A DNA stretch of 64,000 bases from Novispirillum itersonii subsp. itersonii ATCC 12639 (GCF_000381985.1 NZ_KB907346.1:81536-145535); one strand, 5' to 3'. Counted from the first letter of the stretch, positions 49,483 to 59,901 are shown. Translations and numbers: made by a program. Notes: generated by a model not told the origin, from the letters alone.

Positions 49483-50571
49483 GAAGTGGAAGACGTCGCC
49501 GTCCTGCACCACGTATTCCTTGCCTTCAGACCGCATCTTCCCGGCTTCCTTAGCACCGGCTTCACCGTTACAGGCGATGAAGTCATCGCAGGCAATGGTT
49601 TCAGCACGAATGAAACCGCGTTCAAAATCAGTGTGGATCACACCGGCAGCTTCCGGGGCCTTGGCTCCTTTGCGCACGGTCCACGCCCGTGCTTCCTTCG
49701 GGCCGATGGTGAAAAACGTCTGCAGCCCCAGCAGATCATGACCCGCACGGATGATCCGTGACAGACCGGTTTCCGTCAGGCCGAGATCTGACAGAAACAC
49801 CTGCTTTTCCTCTTCGTCGCCCAGCTGGGCCACTTCCGACTCGATGGCGGCGGAAATCACCACCATCGCCGCCCCTTCAGCGGCAGCCTTTTCAGCAACC
49901 TTGGCCGAGAAGCTGTTGCCGGTGGCTGCAGAGCTTTCCTCGACGTTGCAGACATACAGCACCGGCTTGGAGGTCAGCAACTGCAGGACGCGGTAGACCT
50001 TCGCCTCATCGACATTGGCCGGCTTGAACAGGCGGGCCGGCTTGCCGTCGCGCAGCAGTTCCAGCACCGGCTCCATCACCGCCACCTGATCCTTGGCCTC
50101 CTTATCGCCGGACTTGGCCTTTTTGGCGATCGGAACGATACGCTTTTCAAGGCTTTCAAGGTCAGCGAGCATCAGCTCGGTCTCGATGGTCTCAGCATCG
50201 CGCAGCGGGTCAACACTGCCTTCAACGTGGGTGATGTTCTCATCCTCGAAGCAGCGCAGCACATGCACGATGGCATCGGTTTCACGGATATTGGCGAGGA
50301 ACTGGTTGCCAAGGCCTTCCCCTTTCGAGGCACCGCGAACCAGACCGGCGATATCGACGAACTCCAGCTGGGTCGGGATGATCTGGCGCGACTTGGCAAT
50401 TTCAGCCAGCTTATCCAGACGCGAATCGGGCACCACCACCCGGCCGACGTTCGGCTCGATGGTGCAGAAGGGGAAATTGGCCGCCTGCGCCGCTGCCGTC
50501 GAGGTCAGCGCATTGAACAGGGTGGACTTGCCGACGTTCGGCAGGCCGACGATGCCGCAGTTAAAGCCCAT
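49468..50571 (-). CDS. ychF: Redox-regulated ATPase / Obg-like GTPase YchF
   Basis: A 367-aa P-loop protein of the Obg family that prefers ATP and binds ribosomes. It begins [20 protein letters not shown] (G1), has [20 protein letters not shown] (G3) and, at the end, a TGS domain closing with [14 protein letters not shown]. The start overlaps the pth stop by one base (TGATG), so pth and ychF are translated together. The last 15 bp are the integration site of the island. Confidence 0.96.
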   Translation of the reverse strand: MGFNCGIVGLPNVGKSTLFNALTSTAAAQAANFPFCTIEPNVGRVVVPDSRLDKLAEIAKSRQIIPTQLEFVDIAGLVRGASKGEGLGNQFLANIRETDAIVHVLRCFEDENITHVEGSVDPLRDAETIETELMLADLESLEKRIVPIAKKAKSGDKEAKDQVAVMEPVLELLRDGKPARLFKPANVDEAKVYRVLQLLTSKPVLYVCNVEESSAATGNSFSAKVAEKAAAEGAAMVVISAAIESEVAQLGDEEEKQVFLSDLGLTETGLSRIIRAGHDLLGLQTFFTIGPKEARAWTVRKGAKAPEAAGVIHTDFERGFIRAETIACDDFIACNGEAGAKEAGKMRSEGKEYVVQDGDVFHFLFNV

Positions 50572-51278
50572 CAGAGTTTCCCTTCCGGTTTGGCGGCGGC
50601 AAAGGCCGCGGCCATGGTGGTATTCGGCGCCGAGGCCGCCGGTTTCTGTGCGCCTGCCGGGGTCGCCATTCCGTCTGCCGGTCTGGCCGGGTCGGCCTTC
50701 TTCGGCTTGGGCGGCTGGGTGGCCAGCGTCACTTTATTCTGGAATCCGGCGTGGTCACCCTTCAGCAGCAGGGCAATATTCTTCGACACCGCCTGCAGAA
50801 ACGGGTCCAGCCAGACCTCATCCGCCTTGCCGAAGTCGCCCAGCACCCACTTGTGGACCAGCGCCTTATCGTGCGGGCGGCCGATCCCCAGCCGCACCCG
50901 CCAGTAATTGTTGCCGACATGGGCATCAATATCACGCAGGCCGTTATGCCCGGCGTGTCCGCCGCCCTGCTTGGTCCGCAGCTTGCCCGGTGGCAGCTCC
51001 AGCTCATCATGCAGGACGATGATGTTTTCCGGCGCAATCTTGAAGAACCGCGCCACCTCGCCGACAGACTGGCCGGAGCGGTTCATATACGTCATCGGCT
51101 TCAGGGCCAGAACCCGCTGACCGGCAATCTCGCCGTCAGCCAGTTCGCCGGAATACTTGGCCCGCCAGCCGGAAAAGGAATGGCGGCGGACGAGATCGTC
51201 CACCGCCATGAACCCGATGTTGTGGCGGTTTCCGGCGTACTCCGTTCCCGGATTGCCAAGCCCCACCACAAGCCACAT
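50571..51278 (-). CDS. pth: Peptidyl-tRNA hydrolase
   Basis: A 235-aa hydrolase that recycles peptidyl-tRNA. It begins [20 protein letters not shown] with the catalytic-type His, then [38 protein letters not shown] and [13 protein letters not shown], all family signatures. A Pro/Ala/Lys-rich tail of about 45 residues extends the C-terminus, as in many alphaproteobacteria. It lies between rplY and ychF in one leftward operon. Confidence 0.96.
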   Translation of the reverse strand: MWLVVGLGNPGTEYAGNRHNIGFMAVDDLVRRHSFSGWRAKYSGELADGEIAGQRVLALKPMTYMNRSGQSVGEVARFFKIAPENIIVLHDELELPPGKLRTKQGGGHAGHNGLRDIDAHVGNNYWRVRLGIGRPHDKALVHKWVLGDFGKADEVWLDPFLQAVSKNIALLLKGDHAGFQNKVTLATQPPKPKKADPARPADGMATPAGAQKPAASAPNTTMAAAFAAAKPEGKL

Positions 51279-51299
51279 CGAAGTCTCTCCCTTTACCGA

Positions 51300-51327
51300 A
51301 ATCCGGTCCTGAAAACAGGACTGGATT
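51300..51327 (-). terminator. Hairpin between rplY and pth
   Basis: AATCCGGTCCTG (51300-51311) and CAGGACTGGATT (51316-51327) pair in 11 of 12 positions around AAAA. It overlaps the rplY stop codon and is followed on the minus strand by a short T run. It could partly end transcription and so lower pth and ychF relative to rplY. Confidence 0.45.
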
Positions 51328-51910
51328 ATTCGCTCTTGCCGCCAGCCGGGGCAGCAATGGTGGCGATGGTGAAGTCGCGGTCGGCAATGGCCGGACGCAC
51401 GCCTTCCGGCAGCTTCACGTTGGAGATGTGCACGGAGGCGTTGATGTCCAGACCGGCCAGATCGACGGTGATCTGTTCCGGCAGGTCATCCGGACGGGCA
51501 ATCACTTCGACCGAGTGACGGACGACGTTCAGGGTGCCACCCTTCTTCAGGCCCGGGCATTCGTTCTGGTTGATGAACTCAACCTGCACTTCGGCATGGA
51601 CAGCGTGGTCCTTGTTGACGCGCAGGAAGTCAACGTGCAGCGGGGCGTCGGTGACGACGTGGAACTGAACGTCCTGAGCCATCACGCGGTGGGTTTCCCC
51701 GCCTTCGACGACCAGATCATACTGGTGGGAATAGAAGCCCGGCTTGTTCAGGGCAGCGATCAGCTGACGCGGATCCATCTGGACCAGCACCGGCTCCTGC
51801 TTGTCGCCGTAAATGACGCCCGGGACCAGACCCAGACGACGAACGGCGCGGGCTGCCCCCTTACCTGCCTTCTCGCGCTTTTCGACCTTGAAGGTAACGA
51901 CTTGCACCAT
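51326..51910 (-). CDS. rplY: 50S ribosomal protein bL25 (Ctc form)
   Basis: A 194-aa long-form bL25, which binds 5S rRNA. It begins [20 protein letters not shown] and has [20 protein letters not shown], then a C-terminal TL5-like domain with [23 protein letters not shown] 51910 is chosen over an upstream in-frame start at 51976. It is followed by pth and ychF, a conserved order. Between it and the symporter gene lies 127 bp with a small GC-rich hairpin at 51966-51984. Confidence 0.95.
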   Translation of the reverse strand: MVQVVTFKVEKREKAGKGAARAVRRLGLVPGVIYGDKQEPVLVQMDPRQLIAALNKPGFYSHQYDLVVEGGETHRVMAQDVQFHVVTDAPLHVDFLRVNKDHAVHAEVQVEFINQNECPGLKKGGTLNVVRHSVEVIARPDDLPEQITVDLAGLDINASVHISNVKLPEGVRPAIADRDFTIATIAAPAGGKSE

Positions 51911-52037
51911 AGGATTAACTCCTGAAAAGCAAACCGGCGCCAGCCTCCAGGGGTGCTGACGCCAGTCCCGCCACAACGGCGGGAACGCGGGCTTTTACAC
52001 CGATCAGGACGATTTTGCAACCGTCCCGCCGGTTTTC

Positions 52038-53366
52038 TCAGCCAATCAGGCCCTGAATCAGGATCCAGGCAATCGCTGCAGGCGCCACAACCTTCAGCAG
52101 CCAGTTCCACACCGGCAGCAGCAGGAAGCGGGCTGTCCCGTCATTGGTCGCTTCACGCCGCATCACCGGCCAGACCACCCAACCGGCAAACAGGCACATC
52201 AGCAGGCCCCCCACCGGCATGATCAGCTTAGAGGTGATAAAGTCCAGCAGATCGAGGAACGGCAGACCGAACAGCTTGAATTCAGCCCAGATCCCCAGCG
52301 ACAGCGAACTGGGAATCCCAATCAGGAACGCAATCCCCCCCAGCACCAGCACGGCGGTCCGCCGCGATACCTTCAGCTCATCAATCAGATAGGCAACCGG
52401 CACTTCCAGCAGCGAAACCGAGGACGTCAACGCCGCAAACAGCAGCAGCAGAAAGAACGCCGCCCCGAACAGCATACCACCCGGCATCTGCTGAAACACA
52501 CCGGGCAGGGTAATGAAGGTCAGACCGGGACCGGCCCCGGGCGCCACCCCGAAGGCGAACACCGCGGGCATGACAATCAATCCGGCCAGAATCGCCACCC
52601 CGGTATCCAGCCCGACCACCATCACGGTGGACCGCGGCAGGTTCTGATCCCGCGTCAGATAAGAGCCATAGGTGATCATCGCCCCCATCCCGATCGACAG
52701 GGAGAAAAACGCCTGCGACAGCGCCGCCAGCACCACATCAGCATTGATCTTTGAGAAATCGGGACGCAGATAGAACTCAACTCCGGCCATTGCCCCGTCC
52801 AGGGTCACGGCCCGCAGGATCAGCACCACCAGCAGCACCAGCAGGGACGGCATCAGAATCTTGTTCCAACGCTCAATCCCAGCGGCAACACCCTTCAGCA
52901 CCACGCCAATGGTCAGTGCCATAAAGACGGCGTGATACAGCAGCGGCTCCAGCGGATCAGCGACGAAACCGGAAAAGATCCCGGCGAAATCCAGCCCCGG
53001 AGCCGTCAGGGTGCCATCCAGCATCTTGACCGTGTAGGCGATGGTCCAGCCACCGATCACACTGTAGAAACCAAGGATCAGGAAGCCGCAGATCACCCCA
53101 AGATACCCGGTCACCGGCCAGAAACCGCCCTTCAATGCGGCAAAAGCCCCGACAGGGTTGCGCTGTGCGGCCCGGCCAATGGCCATTTCCGCCAGCATGC
53201 CGGTAGCCCCGATGGTCAGCACCAGCACCAGATAGGTGACAACAAACGCTGCCCCGCCATTCTGGCCAACCAGATACGGAAACTTCCACACATTCCCCAA
53301 TCCGACGGCTGACCCGGCAGCAGCCAGAATGAAACCGAGGCGGGAGCCCCAGTGTTCACGCGTCAT
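52038..53366 (-). CDS. NSS-family sodium-dependent amino-acid/neurotransmitter-type symporter
   Basis: A 442-aa transporter with about 11-12 membrane segments. The NSS signature is near the start: HWGSRLGFILAAAGSAVGLG then NVWKFPYLVGQNGGAAFVV, with the Na+-binding Gly/Ala/Val/Asn residues of TM1. AALSQAFFSLSIGMGAMITY is the unwound TM6 region. ATG 53366 has AAGGAG 7 bp upstream; the longer frame is not membrane-like and was rejected. It imports amino acids or similar solutes with sodium; the substrate is not determined by sequence. Confidence 0.93.
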   Translation of the reverse strand: MTREHWGSRLGFILAAAGSAVGLGNVWKFPYLVGQNGGAAFVVTYLVLVLTIGATGMLAEMAIGRAAQRNPVGAFAALKGGFWPVTGYLGVICGFLILGFYSVIGGWTIAYTVKMLDGTLTAPGLDFAGIFSGFVADPLEPLLYHAVFMALTIGVVLKGVAAGIERWNKILMPSLLVLLVVLILRAVTLDGAMAGVEFYLRPDFSKINADVVLAALSQAFFSLSIGMGAMITYGSYLTRDQNLPRSTVMVVGLDTGVAILAGLIVMPAVFAFGVAPGAGPGLTFITLPGVFQQMPGGMLFGAAFFLLLLFAALTSSVSLLEVPVAYLIDELKVSRRTAVLVLGGIAFLIGIPSSLSLGIWAEFKLFGLPFLDLLDFITSKLIMPVGGLLMCLFAGWVVWPVMRREATNDGTARFLLLPVWNWLLKVVAPAAIAWILIQGLIG

Positions 53367-53442
53367 GAGACGCTCCTTTCTTTTTACTTTACGCAGCGGA
53401 AAGCGCGAGCGTTTACCGGAGCCATCGCGTTGACGCAAACAA

Positions 53443-53468
53443 AAACGGCGTCCCGAGGGACGCCGTTT
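53443..53468 (-). terminator. Intrinsic terminator of prs
   Basis: AAACGGCGTCCC (53443-53454) and GGGACGCCGTTT (53457-53468) form a 12-bp stem with a 2-nt loop, followed on the minus strand by TTTTTGTTTG. It lies 22 bp after the prs stop and before the symporter gene. Confidence 0.88.
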
Positions 53469-53490
53469 GAGACCGATAAACGGTGAACAC

Positions 53491-54423
53491 TCAGTCAAAC
53501 AGGCTGGACACAGACCGTTCGTCCGAAATGCGGGCGATGGCTTCCGCCAGCAGCGAGGCAATGGAGAACTGACGGATGTTCGGGGCCATCCGCACGGCTT
53601 CAGTCGCCTGAATCGAGTCGGTGATCACCAGCTCCTTCAGCGGGGAATTGGTGACACGGGCAACCGCACCACCGGACAGAACGCCGTGGGTCACATAGGC
53701 AGACACCGAATTGGCACCGGCATTCATCAGCGCGACCGCAGCGTTGCACAGGGTCCCGGCGGAGTCGACGATATCATCCACCAGAATACAGGTGCGGTTC
53801 TTGACGTCACCGATGATGTTCATCACCTCTGACACACCGGCCTTTTCGCGGCGCTTGTCGATGATGGCCAGATCGGCATCCAGACGCTTGGCGATGATGC
53901 GGGCACGCACCACGCCGCCAACGTCCGGCGACACGATCATCAGGCGCTCATCGCCATAACGGTTGCGGATGTCGTTGGAGAACACCGGCGCGGCGAACAG
54001 ATTGTCCACCGGAATATCAAAGAAGCCCTGAATCTGACCGGAGTGCAGATCCAGCGTCACCACACGGTTAGCACCGGCCTGCGTGATCAGGTTGGCGACC
54101 AGCTTGGCGGTGATCGGGGTACGCGGGCCGGTCTTACGGTCCTGACGGGCATACCCGAAATACGGCACCACGGCAGTGATGCGGCGGGCAGAACCACGGC
54201 GCAGGGCGTCGAGGGTCACCAGCAGTTCCATCAGGTTGTCATTGGCCGGATACGAGGTCGGCTGAATGACGAAAACATCCTCACCGCGCACATTCTCGTG
54301 CACTTCCACGAACACTTCCATGTCCGAAAAGCGGCGGATGCTGGCGTTGGTAACGTCGAGGTGCAGGTACGCGGCAATCGCTTCCGCAAGCGGACGGTTG
54401 GCGTTACAGCCCAGAACTTTCAT
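53491..54423 (-). CDS. prs: Ribose-phosphate pyrophosphokinase (PRPP synthetase)
   Basis: A 310-aa enzyme that makes PRPP from ribose-5-phosphate and ATP for nucleotide, His and Trp synthesis. Motifs present: [58 protein letters not shown], the catalytic [12 protein letters not shown] and the PRPP-binding [17 protein letters not shown] 54423 gives the usual start [17 protein letters not shown]. It is a single-gene unit with its own terminator. Confidence 0.96.
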   Translation of the reverse strand: MKVLGCNANRPLAEAIAAYLHLDVTNASIRRFSDMEVFVEVHENVRGEDVFVIQPTSYPANDNLMELLVTLDALRRGSARRITAVVPYFGYARQDRKTGPRTPITAKLVANLITQAGANRVVTLDLHSGQIQGFFDIPVDNLFAAPVFSNDIRNRYGDERLMIVSPDVGGVVRARIIAKRLDADLAIIDKRREKAGVSEVMNIIGDVKNRTCILVDDIVDSAGTLCNAAVALMNAGANSVSAYVTHGVLSGGAVARVTNSPLKELVITDSIQATEAVRMAPNIRQFSIASLLAEAIARISDERSVSSLFD

Positions 54424-54720
54424 AAGACGAAACTCCTGCTGCGAGCCGTCAGACCGCACTGACCTCGGCTCGGAACGAAGACCTGTTGAATCCAGAGGTC
54501 CGGACGGCAAAGCCGGGACCGGGCCGGACGGGAAGGCCGCCGACAGCGGGAAGATCCCGACAGACCCGGCAGACAGTAAACGGAAAAACGCCCGGAAACC
54601 GGGGAAGGCACAACCAACCCCGTCCAGGCGGGGCGGACAATATCAACACGGTTTTCTTCTGTAAACAGTCATACACCGTTATCGCGGTAATCCCCGTACC
54701 GTCTGAGGGGGCCGTCAGGG
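54424..54720. other. Gene-free stretch upstream of prs
   Basis: About 300 bp between prs and the lipoprotein gene. It must hold the prs promoter and any end signal for the lipoprotein gene. Frames here are low-complexity and GC-rich, with no gene-like protein, and I see no clear operator. Confidence 0.4.
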
Positions 54721-55587
54721 TCAGTCCCGGCGGCGCTCCACACCCGGCACCCGGTCCAGCAGGTCGGCAACCCCTCCCGCCCCGGCCTGTGCGATCGCCA
54801 CGGCGAGCATCGGAAAACTGCCGTCCACCAGCCGCTTCGGGACCGGATTCTCCTGCCGGGCAGAGCCTATCTCCTTGCCCGCACCATCCACCACCGCCCA
54901 GACAACCGCGACCGGAACCATCGGCTCCGCCCCTCCGTTCACGGTGTTCCCGAGCGTCAGCGCCCCCCGGACCTCAACAGCAGGAACCGCAGCATCCTGC
55001 GTCAGGACCAGACGGCTTTGCCGCAGGGCTGTTTCCATAGCCCGGCGCAGAACCACAGCCTGCTGCGACACCGCCCCCCCTTCGACCACCACCCTGACCG
55101 GGCGGATCTCTGCCGGGGCACGCAGCGGAGCGGTCCCGGCGCCGACCTTCATCCGCTGTTCCAGCGGTCGTTCGCGGTCAGCATCCAGAACCGGCACCAG
55201 CGCCGCCACAACAGCGGTAACATCAGCCGAGGGCCAGGGCTGTGCCTGTACGGCGATCACGCTGCCCCCGGGTTCCGTCAAAGACCACAGCAGCGTCGCC
55301 CCTTGCCGTTCAGCGGTCAGCCGGTACCCCAAGCTGCCCTCACCCCGGCGGGCCGGGGTTTCCTGCTGATGCAAAGCCTGTATCAGGGCGGCGACAACGG
55401 CGTGCGCCTCAGCATCCGGAAGGTCAGCGGGCGGGACCACCGTCACCGAATCCGCCGTTGCCAGACGGGTCAGCTGCGGGGAACGCCCAAGGCCATAGGC
55501 ATCACCGGTATGGTCAAAGGGGCGGGGCATGTCACCGCAGGCAGAAACCCACAGCGCCGCCATCACCACCATCAGAAGCGAGCGCAT
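54721..55587 (-). CDS. Predicted lipoprotein of unknown function
   Basis: A 288-aa precursor. The signal MRSLLMVVMAALWVSACGDM has a lipobox VSAC with Cys17. The mature part, GLGRSPQLTRLATADSVTVV then VAALIQALHQQETPARRGE, has alternating strands and helices that might form repeated alpha/beta subdomains. The start ATG 55587 lies 19 bp after the pgeF stop, so it is the last gene of the lgt-midA-pgeF operon. I do not recognise the family beyond its envelope location. Confidence 0.75.
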   Translation of the reverse strand: MRSLLMVVMAALWVSACGDMPRPFDHTGDAYGLGRSPQLTRLATADSVTVVPPADLPDAEAHAVVAALIQALHQQETPARRGEGSLGYRLTAERQGATLLWSLTEPGGSVIAVQAQPWPSADVTAVVAALVPVLDADRERPLEQRMKVGAGTAPLRAPAEIRPVRVVVEGGAVSQQAVVLRRAMETALRQSRLVLTQDAAVPAVEVRGALTLGNTVNGGAEPMVPVAVVWAVVDGAGKEIGSARQENPVPKRLVDGSFPMLAVAIAQAGAGGVADLLDRVPGVERRRD

Positions 55588-55606
55588 CGCTGCCCCCGGT
55601 CCGCGT

Positions 55607-56374
55607 TCAACGTTCCAGCGTGATGGCCGACAGCATACGGCCATAGTCGGTCTCGCCCCGCAGCACGGTGCGGCGATAACTGAAAAAGCGGCTTTCTTCC
55701 CGGCAGGTGTCGCAGGGGGTGGGCATCACTTCGCCGATGTTCAGGCGGGCCAGACGCCGGGCGACATAGCCGGGCAGGTCAAACATGAAATAGCCGTCCC
55801 GCCGCGACGGCGCGAAAAAGCGGACGTTGTTTTCTTCCTCGGCCAGAAACGGCGCCGGAAACTCGGGCCCAACCTCGTAGGACCGCTGGGCGATACAGGG
55901 GCCGATTCCCGCGACGATCCGTCGGGGCTTGGCCCCTAGGTCTTCCATTCTGGCGATAGTGTTGTCGATCACCCCGTTCAGGGCACCCTTCCATCCGGCG
56001 TGGACCGCAGCGACCACCCCGGCCGTTCCGTCAGCCAGCAGGACCGGCGCACAGTCAGCAGTCAGCACGCCGACCGCCAGCCGGGGCCGGGTGGTGATAA
56101 TCGCATCAGCGACCGGAATGGCGTCAGGATCAAACGGACCATCGACCACCACCACATCCGTGGTGTGCTTCTGGTTGACCGTCACCAGATTTTCGGGCGG
56201 TACCTCCAGCTCCAGCATACAGCGGGCGCGGTTGGTGCGGACATGGGCCGGGTCATCGGCTGAACCGAAACCACAGTTGCGGGAGGCATAAATCCCCTCC
56301 GACACACCGCCGTTACGGGTGAAAAATCCGTGGCGGACAGTCGCCAGTGCATTCAGTGCGGAGACAGTAATCAT
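55607..56374 (-). CDS. pgeF: Polyphenol oxidase/purine nucleosidase family protein (YfiH/PgeF)
   Basis: A 255-aa protein of the YfiH/laccase-domain family; members act on purine nucleosides or help keep peptidoglycan free of L-Ser errors. Motifs: RHGFFTRNGGVSEGIYASRN, VTVNQKHTTDVVVVDG, a zinc-binding TADCAPVLLADGTAGVVAAV with HAGWKGAL, and GPCIAQRSYEVG. Its start overlaps the midA stop by ATGA. The order lgt-midA-pgeF is conserved in alphaproteobacteria. Confidence 0.93.
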   Translation of the reverse strand: MITVSALNALATVRHGFFTRNGGVSEGIYASRNCGFGSADDPAHVRTNRARCMLELEVPPENLVTVNQKHTTDVVVVDGPFDPDAIPVADAIITTRPRLAVGVLTADCAPVLLADGTAGVVAAVHAGWKGALNGVIDNTIARMEDLGAKPRRIVAGIGPCIAQRSYEVGPEFPAPFLAEEENNVRFFAPSRRDGYFMFDLPGYVARRLARLNIGEVMPTPCDTCREESRFFSYRRTVLRGETDYGRMLSAITLER

Positions 56375-57480
56375 GCCAGAGCCTCGAATCCGGGAGGACA
56401 AGGCAGCGCCGGATCGGCCAGCACCAGTACCTTGAACAAAGTGCCCATTTTCATTGGGTGAATCAAGCGGTGAACACCGCTGGAAATCTGCACCGCTTGC
56501 TGCGGTGTCGCCGTACGCATCAAAATCCGGGCCCGCTGTTCCGCCCCCAGCGCCGCCAGAAACCGTCCCTGCGTCATCGGCCCCCACGCTTTGGCTCCGG
56601 CCGCTTCCGCTGCGGTGGCCAGACGGGCGAAATCAACGTGGGCCGTGATATCCACCGCCCCCGGCGTCTGCAGCGCCGGGACCGGCTGATGATGCCGCAA
56701 GGCCTGAAGGGTATCCCCCGGCGCGCTGTCAGCATACCCATAATCGATCAGCAGAGCGGCACCGCCCTGCGCCGCCAGACGGGCCGCCAGAGCTGCGGCA
56801 ACCTGTTGTCCGGCCAGACACACTTCCGCCAGCTGACCGGGAGCCGGATCGGCGAAAGCCGGGCCAAGGGCCGCCACCTGTACCGGATCAACCTCCGCGC
56901 CGGGGACAAAACCGAAAGCCTGCTCCGCCTCCGACCAGTCAACACACCGCTGCCGCCAGACAGAACCATCGTGGACGTACTGCTCAATCGGCAGGGCATC
57001 GATGAATTCATTCCCGACCATCAGAGCCGGACCTTCCGGCACCGTCGACAGATCATCATGCCACGTACAGCCAGACAGACCGGAGATCCCCGTCAGGCGG
57101 GTTTTCTGCTCATCGCGCAGGCTCCGGCTCTGCTCAATCAGATGCAGGTCCACACTTGCCAGAAAACCGGGAACCCGACCGGCCGCCCGCAGGGCGTCGG
57201 CCATCAGCACTCCCCGGCCGGGGCCGAATTCCACCAGACGCAGCGGGGCAGGCTGGCCCATCTGCTGCCACACCACCGCCAGCCACAGACCGATCAGCTC
57301 ACCGAAGACCTGACTGATTTCCGGCGCGGTGATGAAATCTCCGTCCGCCCCGAACGCACGGCCCTGTGCGTAATAGGTCCGCGCTGCTGCGGCCATGACG
57401 GTCGCCAGCGGCAGCGGCCCGGTTTCTGCGATCATCCGGCGCAGATCGACCTGCAAAGCCTCGGGGGACAGAACCGTCAT
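56371..57480 (-). CDS. MidA/NDUFAF7-like SAM-dependent methyltransferase
   Basis: A 369-aa class I methyltransferase of the DUF185 family; mitochondrial relatives methylate a complex I subunit. Motifs: GDFITAPEISQVFGELIGLW, LRLVEFGPGRGVLMADALRA (SAM binding), LMVGNEFIDALPIEQYVHDG, and ALLIDYGYADSAPGDTLQAL. It overlaps lgt upstream and pgeF downstream by ATGA each, so the three are translationally coupled. A role in respiratory complex I is inferred from relatives only. Confidence 0.9.
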   Translation of the reverse strand: MTVLSPEALQVDLRRMIAETGPLPLATVMAAAARTYYAQGRAFGADGDFITAPEISQVFGELIGLWLAVVWQQMGQPAPLRLVEFGPGRGVLMADALRAAGRVPGFLASVDLHLIEQSRSLRDEQKTRLTGISGLSGCTWHDDLSTVPEGPALMVGNEFIDALPIEQYVHDGSVWRQRCVDWSEAEQAFGFVPGAEVDPVQVAALGPAFADPAPGQLAEVCLAGQQVAAALAARLAAQGGAALLIDYGYADSAPGDTLQALRHHQPVPALQTPGAVDITAHVDFARLATAAEAAGAKAWGPMTQGRFLAALGAEQRARILMRTATPQQAVQISSGVHRLIHPMKMGTLFKVLVLADPALPCPPGFEALA

Positions 57481-58313
57481 GCCGCCTGCCGGGGCAGGGA
57501 CGGGACCGGTTGACGCAGCGCCCAGACCAGCAGCCCCGCCCCGATGGCAATCATCGGCAGAGACAGCAGCTGGCCCATCGACGCCCCGGCCCACAGCAGG
57601 CCAAGGAACGAATCCGGCTCACGGAAGAATTCCACCGTAAAGCGGGCTGCGCCGTAACCGATCAGGAAAATGCCGCCCAGCGCCCCATGACGGTTGCGCA
57701 GAACCGGGCGGGTGTAGAACAGCACCACCATCACGACCAGCAGCACCAGCCCTTCCAGAGCAGCCTCATACAGCTGGCTGGGGTGGCGCGGCAGCGGCCC
57801 ACCATGCGGGAAGACCATTGCCCATTCCACATCCGACGGACGCCCCCACAGCTCCCCGTTGATGAAGTTGGCCAGACGCCCAAACAGCAGCCCCAGCGGC
57901 ACCACCGTTGCGACCATGTCGCCCAGCGCCAGAAACGGCAACTTATGGCGGCGGGCAAACAGCACCATCGCCAGAATCACCCCGAGCAGACCGCCATGGA
58001 AGGCCATGCCCCCCTGCCAGACCTGAAGGATTTCCGACGGATTGGCGAAATAGAACGAGGGTTTGTAAAACAGAACATACCCCAGACGCCCCCCGAGAAT
58101 CACACCCAGCGTGACCCAGGTCAGCAGGTCGTCAACCTGCTCGCCGGACACCCGGACCCGCCCGTCAGCGGTCAGGATCCGGGCCAGCCGCTTCATCAGC
58201 TGCCAGCCGCCGACCAACCCGGCGATATAGGCCAGGGCATACCAGCGCAGGGCCAGTGGCCCGATCTGCAGGGCGATCGGGTCGAAGGCGGGAAACTGAA
58301 GAGGTTCGGTCAT
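57477..58313 (-). CDS. lgt: Prolipoprotein diacylglyceryl transferase
   Basis: A 278-aa multi-pass inner-membrane enzyme that attaches diacylglycerol to the lipobox cysteine. Motifs: PLALRWYALAYIAGLVGGWQ, LGVILGGRLGYVLFYK, WQGGMAFHGGLLGVI with the catalytic His, GRLANFINGELWGRPSDVEW (Lgt signature) and HPSQLYEAALEGLVL. It opens the operon lgt-midA-pgeF-lipoprotein and starts 8 bp after the epimerase gene. Confidence 0.97.
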   Translation of the reverse strand: MTEPLQFPAFDPIALQIGPLALRWYALAYIAGLVGGWQLMKRLARILTADGRVRVSGEQVDDLLTWVTLGVILGGRLGYVLFYKPSFYFANPSEILQVWQGGMAFHGGLLGVILAMVLFARRHKLPFLALGDMVATVVPLGLLFGRLANFINGELWGRPSDVEWAMVFPHGGPLPRHPSQLYEAALEGLVLLVVMVVLFYTRPVLRNRHGALGGIFLIGYGAARFTVEFFREPDSFLGLLWAGASMGQLLSLPMIAIGAGLLVWALRQPVPSLPRQAA

Positions 58314-58321
58314 CGTCAGCC

Positions 58322-59308
58322 TCAGCGGTACGGGTCGGAAGTATTCAGGAAGTCCGACACATACTGCCGCACCCCGTCTTCCAGAGAGGTGAAGGATTTC
58401 TGGTATCCGGCAGCCCGCAGGCGGTCCATCCGCGCCTCCGTGAAGTACTGGTACTTGTCGCGGATCGCCACCGGGGTATCAATGAAGCGGATGTTCGGCT
58501 CTTTCCCCATGCTGCGGTAGACGGCCGACGCCAGATCAAGAAAGCTGCGGGCCTTGCCGGTACCGACGTTGAACAGGCCGCTGACCCCCGGATTATCCAG
58601 CAGCCACATCACCACATCGACCACGTCACCGACCCAGATGAAATCGCGCAGCTGACCGCCATCGCCATAGCCGGGATTGTGCGAGCGGAACAGGTTGAAG
58701 TGGGTATTTTCCCGCGCGTGCGGGAAAACCTGAGACACCACCGAGGACTGGCCGCCTTTATGGTATTCGTTCGGGCCGTAAACGTTGAAAAACTTCAGAC
58801 CGGCCCACTGCGGCGGCACTGGGTTGCCCTGCAGGATGCGGCGGGCAACCCGGCGGTCAAACAGATGCTTCGACCAGCCATAGGCGTTCAGGGGGCGCAG
58901 ACGGGCCAGATGGTCCACCGAGCCGTCATCGTCAAAGCCGACGGTTCCGTCACCGTAGGTTGCTGCCGACGAGGCATAAATAAAGCGCACGTCATGCAGG
59001 GCACACCAGCGGTACAGCGCGATCGACAGATCAAAGTTGTTGGTGACGATCTTATCGGCGTCCCGTTCCGTGGTGGCGGAAATCGCCCCCATGTGAATGA
59101 TCGCCTTCAGCTTTTTCTTGTGCAGATCAAGAAAGCCGAAAATGTGTTCCGGGTGAACGATATCGACGATTTCGCGCTTGGCGATATTGCGCCACTTCTC
59201 ACCGTCCCGCAGGCGGTCAACCACCACCAGATCCTCGGCCCCACGGGCCTCGAGGGCGGCCAGAATGTTAGAGCCGATGAACCCGGCACCACCTGTCACG
59301 ACATACAT
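58322..59308 (-). CDS. hldD: ADP-L-glycero-D-manno-heptose-6-epimerase-like (HldD) SDR enzyme
   Basis: A 328-aa extended SDR epimerase; HldD makes the heptose precursor for LPS core. It starts MYVVTGGAGFIGSNILAALE (Rossmann Gly motif), has IIHMGAISATTERDADKIV, a YGDGTVGFDDD region, the YGWSKHLFD catalytic Tyr/Lys and FNVYGPNEYHKGGQSSVVSQ, which is typical of HldD. An alternative start at 59323 adds five residues. Another sugar epimerase of this family is possible, but the FNVYGPNEYHK segment favours HldD. Confidence 0.88.
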   Translation of the reverse strand: MYVVTGGAGFIGSNILAALEARGAEDLVVVDRLRDGEKWRNIAKREIVDIVHPEHIFGFLDLHKKKLKAIIHMGAISATTERDADKIVTNNFDLSIALYRWCALHDVRFIYASSAATYGDGTVGFDDDGSVDHLARLRPLNAYGWSKHLFDRRVARRILQGNPVPPQWAGLKFFNVYGPNEYHKGGQSSVVSQVFPHARENTHFNLFRSHNPGYGDGGQLRDFIWVGDVVDVVMWLLDNPGVSGLFNVGTGKARSFLDLASAVYRSMGKEPNIRFIDTPVAIRDKYQYFTEARMDRLRAAGYQKSFTSLEDGVRQYVSDFLNTSDPYR

Positions 59309-59563
59309 GACCCGCGCTCCCATCGCTGCGCTTCCCGCTGCCTGCGGCAACCCGGCGTCCGGGCGGGGAAGGAGTAAACACCCCAGATGTATAGTAACTT
59401 GAAGGCACACCGGCAAGGCCGCTGCGTCCTGCCTTGCGGCAGAGCGGCGCTGACGCCATAATGCGCCGCACTTTACGGTGGCCGGTCTGTTCTTTTTGCG
59501 TTCTGCGTCGGCAGGCCTTACATAGAGACCACCTCACCCTACTCTGAGAGCGGAGTCCGTCCT

Positions 59564-59821
59564 ATGCAAACCCAAAGCCGTCTGTTTGATGACCTTGCCC
59601 GCGTTGCCGGAGGGGCGCTGGGGGCACTGTCCGGGGTGCGGGAGGAGATTGAACTGCTGGTGCGTGGCCGTCTGGAGAGCCTGCTGGCCGACATGGATCT
59701 GGTCTCCCGCGAGGAATTCGAAGCCGTGAAGGCCATGGCCGCCGAAGCCCGCGCCGAAAACGAGCGGCTGGCCGCCCGGCTGGCCACGCTGGAAAACGGT
59801 GCCGAAAAAACCGCCGACTGA
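59564..59821 (+). CDS. ubiK: Ubiquinone biosynthesis accessory factor UbiK (YqiC/BMFP family)
   Basis: An 85-aa coiled-coil protein that assists the soluble Ubi complex and lipid association. The sequence LFDDLARVAGGALGALSGVR then EEIELLVRGRLESLLADMDL and VSREEFEAVKAMAAEARAEN is the BMFP pattern with a Leu-zipper-like helix at the end. It fits with ubiE and ubiB in the same window. The 255-bp gap upstream shows no gene and probably holds promoters for it and for the divergent hldD. Confidence 0.9.
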   Translation: MQTQSRLFDDLARVAGGALGALSGVREEIELLVRGRLESLLADMDLVSREEFEAVKAMAAEARAENERLAARLATLENGAEKTAD

Positions 59822-59901
59822 CCGGGCTTCCCCCTTTTTTCCGCCCCGCAGTCCGCGCCGGTTTTCAGTCCGGCCTCTGCCTGCGGGGTGTCCCCCCTCC
59901 T